A DNA stretch of 64,000 bases from Variovorax sp. J22G73 (GTDB taxonomy: Bacteria; Pseudomonadota; Gammaproteobacteria; Burkholderiales; Burkholderiaceae_C). A program made the position numbers and the translations under genes. The stretch covers positions 124,001 through 188,000 of the forward strand of contig NZ_JASZYK010000005.1 in assembly GCF_030317035.1 (NCBI RefSeq), in the 5' to 3' direction. The notes under the pieces were generated by a model. It saw nothing but the letters and a program-made list of their open reading frames with translations, was not told the origin of the DNA and did not search any database. The stretch's first letter is position 1, and the number at the start of each line of letters is the position of its first letter. Shown here one piece after another: positions 7,556 through 15,610 of this stretch.

Positions 7556-8947
7556 GTGAGCGCCGCCGCACCCGCCACGCGCTACGTCTCGCTGCTGGGG
7601 CTGGGCTTCGGGGACTGCGGCAAGGGGCTGTTCACCGACCACCTGTGCGGCGCGCTGCAAGCCCACACCGTGGTGCGCTTCAACGGCGGCGCGCAGGCGG
7701 GGCACAACGTGGTGGTGGACGATCGAGCAGGTGGACCCGGTCGGCGGCACCACACGTTCTCGCAGTTCGGCGCCGGCAGCTTCCACGCGGGCGTGGGCAC
7801 CGTGCTGGCGAGCCCGGTGGTGGTGCACCCCACCGCGCTGCGCGTCGAAGAAGCGGCGCTGCGCCAGGCCGGCGTGCGCGATGCCTTCTCTCGTTTGCTG
7901 ATCGACGCACGCTGCCGCGTGACCACGCCGTTCCATCAGGCCGCTGGCCGGCTGCGCGAATGGGCGCGCGGTCAGGGCGCGCATGGCAGCTGCGGCGTGG
8001 GCGTGGGCGAGACCGTGCGGCATGCGCTCGCTGCGCCCGACGAGGCGCTGCACTACGGCGACTTGACACTCCCCGCCCGCGCGCTCGACAAGCTGGAGGC
8101 GCAGCGCACCACGCTCTTGCGCGAGTTCGCGGCCACGGCGCCTTCGCATGCCGATGCCGCGCAGGAACGCGCCATGCTGCAGGACGACTCGCTCGCCCGG
8201 CGCTGGCTAGCCGCCGTGGCGCCGTGCCTGTCGCAGTCGCCGCCCGCCAGCCCGGACCGCATCGCCGAGCGCCTTGCGCGCCCCGGCACCGTGGTGTTCG
8301 AGGGCGCGCAGGGCGTGCTGCTCGACGAGTGGCGCGGCTTTCATCCGCACACCACCTGGAGCACCATTTCGACCGCCGCGGTCGAGGCCGGGTTGCGCGA
8401 CGTGGGCATCGACATCGACGTCGGCAACGGTGCCGGCGTGCGTCACCTGGGCGTGCTGCGCAGCTACCTCACGCGGCATGGCGCGGGCCCCTTGCCCACG
8501 CACGACCGCGCGCTCGATGCCCGCTTGCCCGAGCCGCACAACGCGGACGAAGGCTGGCAGGGCGTGTTCCGGCGCGGGCACCCCGATGCGGTGCTGCTGC
8601 GCTACGCGCTCGAAGCCGTGGGCCCGCTCGACGGGCTGGTCGCCAGCCACCTGGACGCCGTCGAAGGCGGGGGCTTTCGGTGGTGCGCTGGCTATCACGG
8701 TGCAGACGGTTCGCGCATCGACTCCTTGCCGCTTTGCCCTGCGCCCGATCTTGCGCATCAACACGCGTTGACGCAGCAGTTGCACGCCGCACAACCGCTG
8801 TACGAACCCGGCACCATCGCGACACCGCGGGAATGGATCGAGCGCGTCGAAGCGCTCAGCGGCCTGCCGGTGCGTTACGGTGCCTTCGGCCCGACGCGCG
8901 ACACGGTGCGCGCGCTGCAACCCCTCGGCCTGTCGCCGAGTCGATGA
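7556..8947 (+). CDS. Divergent adenylosuccinate synthetase (PurA) paralogue
   Basis: Member of the adenylosuccinate synthetase family, 463 residues against about 430 for housekeeping PurA, which joins IMP and aspartate using GTP. Conserved points include the phosphate loop GLGFGDCGKG with catalytic Asp20 and Lys23 (family form GDEGKG), AGH with His50, VFEGAQG (Glu249) and TRHGAGPLPT near 306. Deviations include Cys21 for Glu, GGAQAGHN for GGHNAGHT, and GVGVGETV for the usual GRGIGPAYE. No other purine gene is nearby, so it is more likely a specialised paralogue than purA itself. The start is GTG at 7556, 7 nt after the VWA stop; the stop overlaps the next ATG (ATGA). Substrate unknown. Confidence 0.75.
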   Translation: MSAAAPATRYVSLLGLGFGDCGKGLFTDHLCGALQAHTVVRFNGGAQAGHNVVVDDRAGGPGRRHHTFSQFGAGSFHAGVGTVLASPVVVHPTALRVEEAALRQAGVRDAFSRLLIDARCRVTTPFHQAAGRLREWARGQGAHGSCGVGVGETVRHALAAPDEALHYGDLTLPARALDKLEAQRTTLLREFAATAPSHADAAQERAMLQDDSLARRWLAAVAPCLSQSPPASPDRIAERLARPGTVVFEGAQGVLLDEWRGFHPHTTWSTISTAAVEAGLRDVGIDIDVGNGAGVRHLGVLRSYLTRHGAGPLPTHDRALDARLPEPHNADEGWQGVFRRGHPDAVLLRYALEAVGPLDGLVASHLDAVEGGGFRWCAGYHGADGSRIDSLPLCPAPDLAHQHALTQQLHAAQPLYEPGTIATPREWIERVEALSGLPVRYGAFGPTRDTVRALQPLGLSPSR

Positions 8948-9381
8948 AAGACTTCGTGAACTGGAACCTTCCCTTGATCGTCGGCGCCGCGCTCAGCGCC
9001 ATCGCGGCGCTGCTGCACGTCTGCATCGTGTTCGGCGGGCCCGCGTGGTACCGCTTCTTCGGCGCGGGGGAGCGCATGGCCTCGGGCGCCGCGGCCGGGC
9101 ACCTGTATCCGCCCATCGTCACGCTGCTGATTGCGAGCGTGCTCGGCGTCTGGGCGGCTTACGCGCTCTCGGGCGCCGGCGTGCTGCAGCCCTTGCCGCT
9201 GCTGAGCATCGTGCTGCCCGCGATCACCGGCGTGTACCTGGTGCGGGGGCTGGCGGCGTTGGCGCTCTTCTTCTTTGCCCGCGAGCGGCTGAGCGCCTTC
9301 TGGGTATGGAGCTCGCTGAACTGCCTCGGGTTCGGCGTGGTGCACCTGGTGGGGCTGGTGCAGGTGTGGGCCGGCCTTTGA
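8944..9381 (+). CDS. Small four-helix membrane protein of unknown function
   Basis: Protein of 145 residues with four predicted membrane segments at about 9-30, 56-78, 83-105 and 118-142, connected by short loops; the first loop holds a GGPAWYRFFGAGE stretch. I do not recognise a named family. Its ATG overlaps the stop of the PurA-like gene by 4 nt (ATGA), so translation is probably coupled and it belongs to the kinase-like/VWA/PurA-like operon. If the operon makes or senses a small molecule, this could be its membrane partner, but that is inference from position only. Confidence 0.75.
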   Translation: MKDFVNWNLPLIVGAALSAIAALLHVCIVFGGPAWYRFFGAGERMASGAAAGHLYPPIVTLLIASVLGVWAAYALSGAGVLQPLPLLSIVLPAITGVYLVRGLAALALFFFARERLSAFWVWSSLNCLGFGVVHLVGLVQVWAGL

Positions 9382-9382
9382 A

Positions 9383-9399
9383 CCTGCCGCGGGGGCAGG
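9383..9399. terminator. Hairpin between convergent genes
   Basis: CCTGCC-N5-GGCAGG forms a perfect 6-bp stem directly between the stops of two convergent genes. There is no T-tract, so a bidirectional terminator role is only tentative. Confidence 0.35.
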
Positions 9400-9405
9400 G
9401 CGTCT

Positions 9406-9834
9406 TCAAGCCTTCGGCTTCGCCTTCTTTTTCGCAGCGGCTGACTTGCCCGCGCTGTTGTGCGCGATGGCCTCGCGTATCAGCGCCTTGAAGGCCGTCG
9501 CGTCGATTTCCACGCCTTCCGCGATGTCGATCGCGCGGCGCATGTTGCCCTCGAGGCTCGCGTTGAAGAGGCCCGCCGGGTCTTTCAGCGACGCGCCCTT
9601 GGCAAAGGTCAGCTTCACGACGCTCTTGTAGGTTTCGCCGGTGCACAGGATGCCGTCGTGTGACCACACCGGCGTGCCCATCCACTTCCATTCCTCGACC
9701 ACGTCGGGGTCGGCCTGCTGGATGAGCTTGCGCATGCGCGCGAGCGTGGCGCCGCGCCAGTCCGCCAGGTCGGCGATCTTCTGGGTGATGAGCGTCGATG
9801 CCGGCTGGGCGTCGCTCGCGGGGGGCTTCGTCAT
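9406..9834 (-). CDS. DUF1801 (YdhG-like) domain protein
   Basis: Soluble protein of 142 residues. The core (about 15-120) has the DUF1801 pattern: WRGATLARMRKLIQQADPDV, then EEWKWMGTPVWSHDGILC and a FAKGASLKDP loop. The family has an iron-chaperone/frataxin-like fold in some annotations, but no function is established. The C terminus is a lysine/alanine tail ending AAAKKKAKPKA. It is convergent with the small membrane protein and divergent from the diguanylate cyclase gene with 149 nt between them. No operon partner. Confidence 0.8.
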   Translation of the reverse strand: MTKPPASDAQPASTLITQKIADLADWRGATLARMRKLIQQADPDVVEEWKWMGTPVWSHDGILCTGETYKSVVKLTFAKGASLKDPAGLFNASLEGNMRRAIDIAEGVEIDATAFKALIREAIAHNSAGKSAAAKKKAKPKA

Positions 9835-9983
9835 GGTCTCGTCTTTCTGGGCTCCGCAGAAACCGCCGTGCGGATTCGGCGGGCGATGTTACGGCGCGCG
9901 CCCACACCGTCGCAAGCCGCAGCCCGCCGGGAGGCGTCACACGGCTTGCCTAAAATGCGAGTCCCCCCGCTCGCCACCCGCCC

Positions 9984-11213
9984 ATGCAACTCGACGTTCC
10001 CACGCTCATGCTTACGCTGGGGCTGGGCTATCTGTTGTTCGCATGGCAGCTGGTGCTCGTGCGCCGGCGCCTGAAGTCCGACCGCGCGCTGGCGCTCTGG
10101 GCCAAGGGCTGCGTCTTCTTGCTGGCCGGCATGGTGGCCCTGTTGTCTCGGCTGGTGCTGCCCGAGTGGGTGGCCGCGCTGGTCGGCAACCCGCTGGTGC
10201 TGTGCGGCATGCTGTATTTCAACCAGGCGATCTACCTGTTCGTGGGCAAGCAGCCCACGCCGAAATGGGTCACCGGGCTGGTGGTCGCGGCCATCGTGGC
10301 GGCGCCGGTGCTGCTGGCGTGGCCCGTGAGCACGCGCTCGATGGTCTATTCGGGCGTGATGATGCTGCTGTCGGGCGCCATCGCGCTGCACGTGTTTCGC
10401 CATGCGTGGCATGCCGAGAGCACCATGCGCGCCGTGGGCTGGACCATGCTGCTGCTGAGCGTGGCGCACGCCGGTCGCTCGGTGCAGGCCGGGCTGATGC
10501 CCGACCAGTACCAAAGCTTTTTCCAGTCGAGCGTGGGGCAGGGCATCGTCGTGCTGCTGGCCTTTCTTGCATTGCTGGGCAGCGGCATGGGGTTTGTGCT
10601 GGCGTGCCTGGAGCGCACCGCCAAGAGCATGGAGTTCCTGGCCAGCCACGACGCGCTGACCGGCTGCCTGAACCGCCGCAGCTTCGACCCGCTGTGCACG
10701 CACGAGGTCGCGCGCAGCCACCGCAGCGGCGAGCCGCTGGCGCTGCTGCTGCTCGACCTGGACCACTTCAAGCGCGTGAACGACCTGCACGGCCACCGCA
10801 GCGGCGACCTGGTGCTGCAGGGCTTCGCCCGGCGCGTGCAGGCGCGGCTGCGCTCGGCCGACGTGTTCGCCCGACTCGGCGGCGAGGAGTTCGCGGTGCT
10901 GCTGCCCGACACCGACCTGGCCGGCGCCCTCAGCGTGGCCGACTACCTGTGCCGTTCGGTGGCCGGCACGCCGGTGCGGCTCGCCGACAACGAGGTCTTC
11001 GAGCTGACCGTGTCGCTCGGCGTGGCCATGCTGGCGCCGGAGCGCCATGGGCGGCAGGCGGCGAAGACCGCGACGGCGGCAAGCCTGTCGCCCGAGCTGC
11101 TGTACATGCGCGCCGACCAGGCGCTGTACCAGGCCAAGCGGCAGGGGCGCAACCGGGTGGTGGTGTGGGAGGAAGACGCGGCGGCTGAGGGCGATGTGCG
11201 GGCCGCGGCCTGA
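9984..11213 (+). CDS. Membrane-bound diguanylate cyclase (GGDEF)
   Basis: Makes cyclic di-GMP from two GTP, signalling to biofilm and motility outputs. The protein has 409 residues. The first 210 hold about six membrane helices with short loops, a sensor of unknown ligand. After a linker, SHDALTGCLNRRSFD opens the GGDEF domain (about 220-390). The active-site motif is GGEEF, the active variant, and an RSAD inhibitory site precedes it by five residues, so product feedback inhibition is expected. No EAL domain is present. It is a single-gene unit facing the DUF1801 gene. Confidence 0.93.
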   Translation: MQLDVPTLMLTLGLGYLLFAWQLVLVRRRLKSDRALALWAKGCVFLLAGMVALLSRLVLPEWVAALVGNPLVLCGMLYFNQAIYLFVGKQPTPKWVTGLVVAAIVAAPVLLAWPVSTRSMVYSGVMMLLSGAIALHVFRHAWHAESTMRAVGWTMLLLSVAHAGRSVQAGLMPDQYQSFFQSSVGQGIVVLLAFLALLGSGMGFVLACLERTAKSMEFLASHDALTGCLNRRSFDPLCTHEVARSHRSGEPLALLLLDLDHFKRVNDLHGHRSGDLVLQGFARRVQARLRSADVFARLGGEEFAVLLPDTDLAGALSVADYLCRSVAGTPVRLADNEVFELTVSLGVAMLAPERHGRQAAKTATAASLSPELLYMRADQALYQAKRQGRNRVVVWEEDAAAEGDVRAAA

Positions 11214-11222
11214 CGACCACGC

Positions 11223-11966
11223 CTACGGCTGTTCGTCCGCGGACTTGCCAGGGCTGGCCACGACACCGTGACCGCAGCCCGCCGAGTGAACATGGGCAGG
11301 CGAGCTGCCTGCCGGCTCGATCCTCCGGTTCCAGCTCGACCCAAGAATGACGCTGCAGATATCGACCCGCCGAAACTGCGGGTCCTTGAACGCCAGAACG
11401 TCGTCGTTGAACGTGCCGAAGGTGCTGTCCGGGCGGTGCTTCATGCCCTGGTAGAAGGCGTCGATGATCCCGTGCTGGAAGTCCGATTCCCGCGGAAAGG
11501 CCGCGACGACCGCCTCGCGCTGCGCATCGGTGAACTGGTCGTAGCCGCGCCCGGCGACGTCCATGCCGGCGCCCGCCTGCACCAGCGCGATCTCGGGGCG
11601 CATGAACTGCGGAATGCCGGGCGTGGTGTGCAGCGCCACCGCGTTCCAGACTGTCTCGATGTCGGCGTCGCCGATGCCGTGGCGCTTGAGGAAATCGCGC
11701 GCAGCGTTCGCGCCGTCGACCTCGAAGCGCAGCTGGCTGTTCTCGTAGCGCGCGCTGAGGCCGATGTCATGGAACATCGACGCGGCGTAGAGCAGTTCCG
11801 CGTCGAACTTCAATCCCGTTCGCGTTCCCGTCAACGCAGCCCAGCAATAGACCCGCACCGAATGGTGGAAGAGCAGGTCGCTCTCGGTGTCGCGAATGAG
11901 CTGTGTCATTTCGCGCGCGAGTCGGCTGTCCGGAATGCGCACGCCTGCGATGTGGTCGAGCGTCAT
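11223..11966 (-). CDS. HD-domain phosphohydrolase-like protein (cyanamide hydratase type)
   Basis: Soluble protein of 247 residues. The HD metal site is visible as LLFHHSVRVYCWA, then SMFHDIGLS, with a later VALHTTPGIP. This pattern is shared with cyanamide-hydratase-like HD proteins, which hydrate a nitrile-type bond rather than a phosphate ester. The C terminus is rich in His and Cys (AHVHSAGCGHG) and might bind another metal. The ATG at 11966 follows a good AAGGAG; an in-frame ATG at 11990 is less likely. It is the third gene of the DUF4863-nitroreductase-HD operon, 13 nt after the nitroreductase stop. Its step in that pathway is unknown. Confidence 0.82.
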   Translation of the reverse strand: MTLDHIAGVRIPDSRLAREMTQLIRDTESDLLFHHSVRVYCWAALTGTRTGLKFDAELLYAASMFHDIGLSARYENSQLRFEVDGANAARDFLKRHGIGDADIETVWNAVALHTTPGIPQFMRPEIALVQAGAGMDVAGRGYDQFTDAQREAVVAAFPRESDFQHGIIDAFYQGMKHRPDSTFGTFNDDVLAFKDPQFRRVDICSVILGSSWNRRIEPAGSSPAHVHSAGCGHGVVASPGKSADEQP

Positions 11967-11979
11967 GGTGGTCTCCTTG

Positions 11980-12690
11980 TCAGTGTGCAAAGCCGAGAAA
12001 CCGCGCGAAGCCGTCGGCGCGTTCGCGCGGCATGCCGGCCTGGTTCACGGGCGCCGCCGAGTCTCCGTGGCCCATCGACATGCCGAAGGCGGTGATCTCC
12101 TCGGGCGGCATCTGCAGGCGGCCCGCGATCGTGTCGTGCAACTGCGCGAAGGCCACCTGCGGGCAGGTGTCCAGGCCGCGCGCTTTCGCGGCGATCATCA
12201 CGCTCTGCGCGAAGAGCCCGAGGTCGATCCAGCTGTGCGGCTTCAGCCTGCGGTCGATGCTGAAGATTAGCCCGACCGGCGCGCCGAAGAATGAAAAGTT
12301 CCGCTCGGTCTGGCGCGCGCGCGCCGTGGCGTCGTCGCGATCGATGCCCAGCGACCCGTAGTACCGCGCGCCGAAGTCGAGCAGTCTCGTGTGGAACAGC
12401 GCCGGCAACGGCGCAGGGAAGTGCGTGGGCGCGGTCGCCTTTCCGGCACGGAATGCATCGACGAGCGCGCTGGCCAGCTCGTCTTTCACCGCGCCGTTGA
12501 CCACATGCACCCGCCAGGGCTGGATGTTGGCGCCGCTCGGGGCGCAGGCCGCGTCTTCCAGAATTTCTTGCACGAGTTCACGCGGCAAGGGCTGCGGCTT
12601 GAACGCGCGAACCGACCGCCGCGCGCGCATGACGGACGAAACGCACCTGGCAATGTCCTGCGGGGACCAGTCGCTTGTCGTGGGGGCCAT
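11980..12690 (-). CDS. Nitroreductase-family FMN enzyme, PnbA-like
   Basis: Flavin-dependent nitroreductase of 236 residues. It begins with the family pattern MRARRSVRAFKPQPLP (FMN phosphate-binding arginines) and CAPSGANIQPWRVHVV, and ends with a GMSMGHGD loop. Its immediate partner upstream is a DUF4863 protein, the family of 4-hydroxylaminobenzoate lyase, only 2 nt away. That pairing is the known layout of the pnb pathway, in which PnbA reduces 4-nitrobenzoate to 4-hydroxylaminobenzoate with NADPH and PnbB converts it to protocatechuate and ammonia. Assignment to 4-nitrobenzoate is inference from context; other nitroaromatic acids are possible. ATG at 12690 chosen from the family N terminus. 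Confidence 0.82.
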   Translation of the reverse strand: MAPTTSDWSPQDIARCVSSVMRARRSVRAFKPQPLPRELVQEILEDAACAPSGANIQPWRVHVVNGAVKDELASALVDAFRAGKATAPTHFPAPLPALFHTRLLDFGARYYGSLGIDRDDATARARQTERNFSFFGAPVGLIFSIDRRLKPHSWIDLGLFAQSVMIAAKARGLDTCPQVAFAQLHDTIAGRLQMPPEEITAFGMSMGHGDSAAPVNQAGMPRERADGFARFLGFAH

Positions 12691-12692
12691 GG

Positions 12693-13250
12693 CTACTCCT
12701 GCGGCGCGTGGTCGTACGAGATGCGGCCCGACGGCAGGAAGAACAGCGCGATCACCGCGCCGCCCCTGGCCTCGGGATAGTGGTGGCTGCCCGGGGGTGG
12801 GGCGGTCCAGCCGCCGGCGCACCAGCCGTTCGGTCCGTTCAGGGCGGCACCGGCGTCCAGCGGAATCACCATGTTGAATTCGCCATAGGGATGGCCGTGG
12901 TACTGGCCCCGGAAGCGGTGGTCGGGGTGGCCCTGCCGGTTGGCCGTGCTGTTCATGTAGACGGCGGTGATGCTGAAGTGCAGCGTGCGCTCGGAAGGCT
13001 CCGCGATGCGGCTGCGGCGGTACGCCGGTCCGTCGACTTCGACGTTCGCCGCCCAGCCGTCTTCCACGCCTTTCACCGCCAGGCGCGCCAGGGCCTGGTA
13101 GAGGGCGCTGCCGGGCCCGTACGTCTGGTTCAACCAGTGTTCGACGGCGGCGCCGGCGGTCATGTCCTTCACTTCCTGCAGGAAGGGAATGCAGCGCTCG
13201 ATGAGCGCTTCCTTGTCTCGAATGTCTCGAATGAGGGTCTGGTTCGTCAT
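12693..13250 (-). CDS. DUF4863 protein, probable hydroxylaminobenzoate lyase (PnbB-like)
   Basis: Soluble protein of 185 residues with the DUF4863 pattern: a helical N-terminal part (EALIERCIPFLQEVKDM), then a small cupin-like beta half with DHRFRGQYHGHPYGEFN and GGWTAPPPGSHHYPEA. Several His residues (in QYHGHPYG and GSHHYPEARGG) are candidate metal ligands. The family includes 4-hydroxylaminobenzoate lyase, which yields protocatechuate and ammonia. It is first in the operon with a nitroreductase, and a LysR gene faces it, the same layout as pnb clusters. The ATG at 13250 is chosen because the upstream residues (from 13343) do not fit the family. Biochemical identity is inferred, not shown. 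Confidence 0.75.
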   Translation of the reverse strand: MTNQTLIRDIRDKEALIERCIPFLQEVKDMTAGAAVEHWLNQTYGPGSALYQALARLAVKGVEDGWAANVEVDGPAYRRSRIAEPSERTLHFSITAVYMNSTANRQGHPDHRFRGQYHGHPYGEFNMVIPLDAGAALNGPNGWCAGGWTAPPPGSHHYPEARGGAVIALFFLPSGRISYDHAPQE

Positions 13251-13298
13251 GGTCTCGTTCTGCTTCGGGTGGTTGAACGTGATGATGGTCGCAACCCG

Positions 13299-13349
13299 AA
13301 CTGAATGGAAACGATGGTTTTTCAGCCGCACAATGCACGGCATTCAGTT
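13299..13349. promoter_or_regulatory. Paired inverted motif in divergent LysR/pnb-like promoter
   Basis: AACTGAATG (13299-13307) and its exact complement CATTCAGTT (13341-13349) are separated by 33 nt, i.e. 42 bp centre to centre, about four helical turns. A second palindrome, AATGC-ACG-GCATT (13332-13344), overlaps the right copy and fits LysR T-N11-A geometry. Together they are a plausible recognition plus activation site for the adjacent regulator. Confidence 0.5.
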
Positions 13350-13366
13350 TGCAAAAAGGTGACGCC

Positions 13367-14347
13367 ATGGGCATCGTTCGCATCGACCTCAACCTGTTGA
13401 AGGTGTTCGAGGCCGTCTACGAGGACCGCAACCTGCTGCTGGTGGGCAAGCGGCTCAACCTCACGCCGTCGGCGGTGAGCCATGCGCTGCGCAGGTTGCG
13501 CGAGCTGGTGGGCGACGAGCTCTTCATGCGCACGGGCAAGGGCATGGTGCCGACCGGCCGGGCCAACGCGATGGCGCCGGGCCTGCGCGATTCACTGCGG
13601 CAGATCGAGGCGCTTCTTGGCGCGGAGGCGTTTTCCGCGGACACGTCGACGCGCCGCTTCGTCATCGCAGCGAACGACCATGTGACCGAGGTCATCGTCG
13701 TGCCGTTGTCGCGCGCGCTGCAGCAGGTGGCGCCGCATGTCGACCTGGTCGTTCGTCCGTCCACGCGGCTGGACCTGGCCGAGCAGATCGACCTGGGCCG
13801 CATCGACCTCGCCATCGGCATTTTTGCGCAGGTGCCGCCCCGGCTCGACGCGCAGACCCTGTTCTCGCAGGGCGAGGCGGCGTTGATGCGAAAGGGCCAC
13901 CCCGCTGCCCGCCGCAAGCTCACGCTGAACGACCTGGCCCGGTACCCGCTGGTCACCCTGTCCGTCGGCGGGCAGGAGGAGGGCGCGGTGGAAGGCTTCA
14001 TCGTCGAGCGGGGCCTGGCGCGGCAGTCGGAAATGTTCGACCGGCAGGCGCTCGAAGCGGCGCTCGCCGCGGTGGCGCAGGCGCCGCGCACGCGGCTCAC
14101 GGTGCCGCACGCGCTCGCCATTCCGGCGCTGCTTCGCGACACCTCGATGCTGTCGATCGTGCCCGCGTCGCTGGCGGTGGCGCTCGCCAAGAACGAAGAC
14201 CTGGTCCGGCGGGCGCTGCCCTACCAGCCCCGGACGTCGACCCTGCAGGCGATCTGGCACAGCCGCCATGCGCATGACGCGGGGCACGCCTGGCTGCGCG
14301 AGATGGTGGCGAAGGCGGCCAGCGTGACCGCGAAGGCGCTGGCGTAG
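13367..14347 (+). CDS. LysR-family regulator, NahR/DntR/PnbR-like
   Basis: Regulator of 326 residues with an N-terminal winged helix (DLNLLKVFEAVYEDRNLLLVG, broken by the turn, then LTPSAVSHALRRLRE). The sequence belongs to the NodD/NahR branch, in which the effector is usually an aromatic acid. The C-terminal substrate-binding domain runs from about residue 95. The ATG at 13367 has AAGGTG six nt upstream. It is divergent from the DUF4863-nitroreductase-HD operon and is its probable activator, as PnbR is for pnb genes. The inducer is predicted, from context only, to be a nitro- or hydroxylamino-aromatic acid. Confidence 0.9.
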   Translation: MGIVRIDLNLLKVFEAVYEDRNLLLVGKRLNLTPSAVSHALRRLRELVGDELFMRTGKGMVPTGRANAMAPGLRDSLRQIEALLGAEAFSADTSTRRFVIAANDHVTEVIVVPLSRALQQVAPHVDLVVRPSTRLDLAEQIDLGRIDLAIGIFAQVPPRLDAQTLFSQGEAALMRKGHPAARRKLTLNDLARYPLVTLSVGGQEEGAVEGFIVERGLARQSEMFDRQALEAALAAVAQAPRTRLTVPHALAIPALLRDTSMLSIVPASLAVALAKNEDLVRRALPYQPRTSTLQAIWHSRHAHDAGHAWLREMVAKAASVTAKALA

Positions 14348-14413
14348 CGCGGGCCGGTTGCAAGAGCGTCGCTCGGCAAACAGCTCGGCGACCGGTCACC
14401 GGTCACCAGTCAG

Positions 14414-15610
14414 TTACCACCCCGCCTCCCGCCCCTCCAACGCCCGCCTCGCCAGCAGGAACGTCGCCGCGTTCCAGCTCTGCCCCGCCATGCCCATCGG
14501 CGCCAGCGTGCGGCCGTGGAACCACTCGGTGAAGCGCCAGTCGTCCAGCGCGTTCGCCTGCGCCAGCCGCACCAGCTCCGGCCAGGCCTGCGCGTGCAGC
14601 CCCAGCTTGGCCAGCGCCATCACCCAGAACCCGCCGACGAACGGCCAGATGCCGCCGTTGTGGTACTGGTGCACGATGTTCTGCTGGTGCCTGCCCATGT
14701 ACGCCCGCCACAGCTCGTGCTGCTGCGACAGCGGGTGCAGCACCACGCGCACGGGGTAGGGCTCGCTGGCGCGCGCGGCGTCCACGGTCTGCACGATGCG
14801 GTGGGCCATCTCGGTGTCGGCCAGGCCGGCCTGCACGGCCAGCACGTTGCCGAACACGTCGCCCTCGTCGCCCACGACCGCGAGGTTGACAAAGCTCAGG
14901 TACAGCCCCGGGTCGCGCCGGCCACGGCGCGCGTAGTGCCGCAGCAGGCGCGCGCGGTGGTACTCGGGCAGGTCGCGCTGGAAGGGGTTGAACAGGTGGT
15001 TGAAGTGGTGCTGCGTGGCCTCGGCGTGGTCGAGCGCAAAGCGCCGCTTCACGTCGTACCACAGCGCGTTGGTGTACAGCACGTAGCCCGAGCGCGGCAT
15101 GATGTCGGCCCAGTCGCTGGCCTCGTTCTGCTGCAGCAGCCTGAAGTGCTGGTGCTCCTGCGCCAGCAGCCATTGAATGGCGCGCGCAACCTCTTCGCGC
15201 CAGTGCGTGGCACCGACCTTGCCGTGGCGGCGCACGTGGTCCACCGCAATCAGCCACCACAGCGTGGCGTCGATGCAGCCCAGGTACCAGAAATCGGCGT
15301 CCTGGCCTTCAGGGTCCACGTACTTGGGGATCTGACCGTTGGCCGCCTGCTGCGCCGCGAGCGCGTCGAGGCTGGCCACCGCGCCCTGCTCCAGCGCGGG
15401 CACGCCGCTGCCGCACATGGCCATCACGCAGATGGCGGCGTCGCGCCCGAAGATGCGCGTGTAGCGCCGCGCCACGGCTGCCTCGGTGCGGCTGGCGGCC
15501 AGGATGCCGTGCGGCGTGAGGTTGGCTTCGAGCAGCGCCAGCGAGGCCTGCGTGCAGGCATCGACGAGTTCGCGCGAGGTCGAGGTCGAGGTCGCGTCGA
15601 TGTCGCTCAT
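14414..15610 (-). CDS. GH100-like glycoside hydrolase (neutral/alkaline invertase-like)
   Basis: Predicted cytosolic glycosidase of 398 residues with an (alpha/alpha)6-barrel pattern. Recognisable blocks are RIFGRDAAICVMAMCGSG, then DADFWYLGCIDATLWWLIAVD, EASDWADIMPRSGYVLYTNALWYD split by short loops, and GGIWPFVGGFWVMALAKLG. The Asp residues in CIDA and DWAD are the likely catalytic acids by comparison with GH100 and related debranching enzymes. Length is shorter than plant invertases (about 550). It could also be annotated as an amylo-alpha-1,6-glucosidase-type protein. The N terminus contains a repeated TSTSTS from a GGTCGA hexamer repeat. Its ATG overlaps the stop of the upstream GAF-like gene. 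Confidence 0.8.
   Translation of the reverse strand: MSDIDATSTSTSRELVDACTQASLALLEANLTPHGILAASRTEAAVARRYTRIFGRDAAICVMAMCGSGVPALEQGAVASLDALAAQQAANGQIPKYVDPEGQDADFWYLGCIDATLWWLIAVDHVRRHGKVGATHWREEVARAIQWLLAQEHQHFRLLQQNEASDWADIMPRSGYVLYTNALWYDVKRRFALDHAEATQHHFNHLFNPFQRDLPEYHRARLLRHYARRGRRDPGLYLSFVNLAVVGDEGDVFGNVLAVQAGLADTEMAHRIVQTVDAARASEPYPVRVVLHPLSQQHELWRAYMGRHQQNIVHQYHNGGIWPFVGGFWVMALAKLGLHAQAWPELVRLAQANALDDWRFTEWFHGRTLAPMGMAGQSWNAATFLLARRALEGREAGW

Noticed and set aside
7556..8947. Phage-type PurZ for 2-aminoadenine DNA
   Set aside because: The catalytic Asp that PurZ changes is kept here, and no phage, DatZ or polymerase gene is near.
5539..9381. A standard tellurium-resistance (Ter) operon
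   Set aside because: No TerD/TerB/TerC-type gene and no PP2C phosphatase; only the kinase-like plus VWA pairing is shared.
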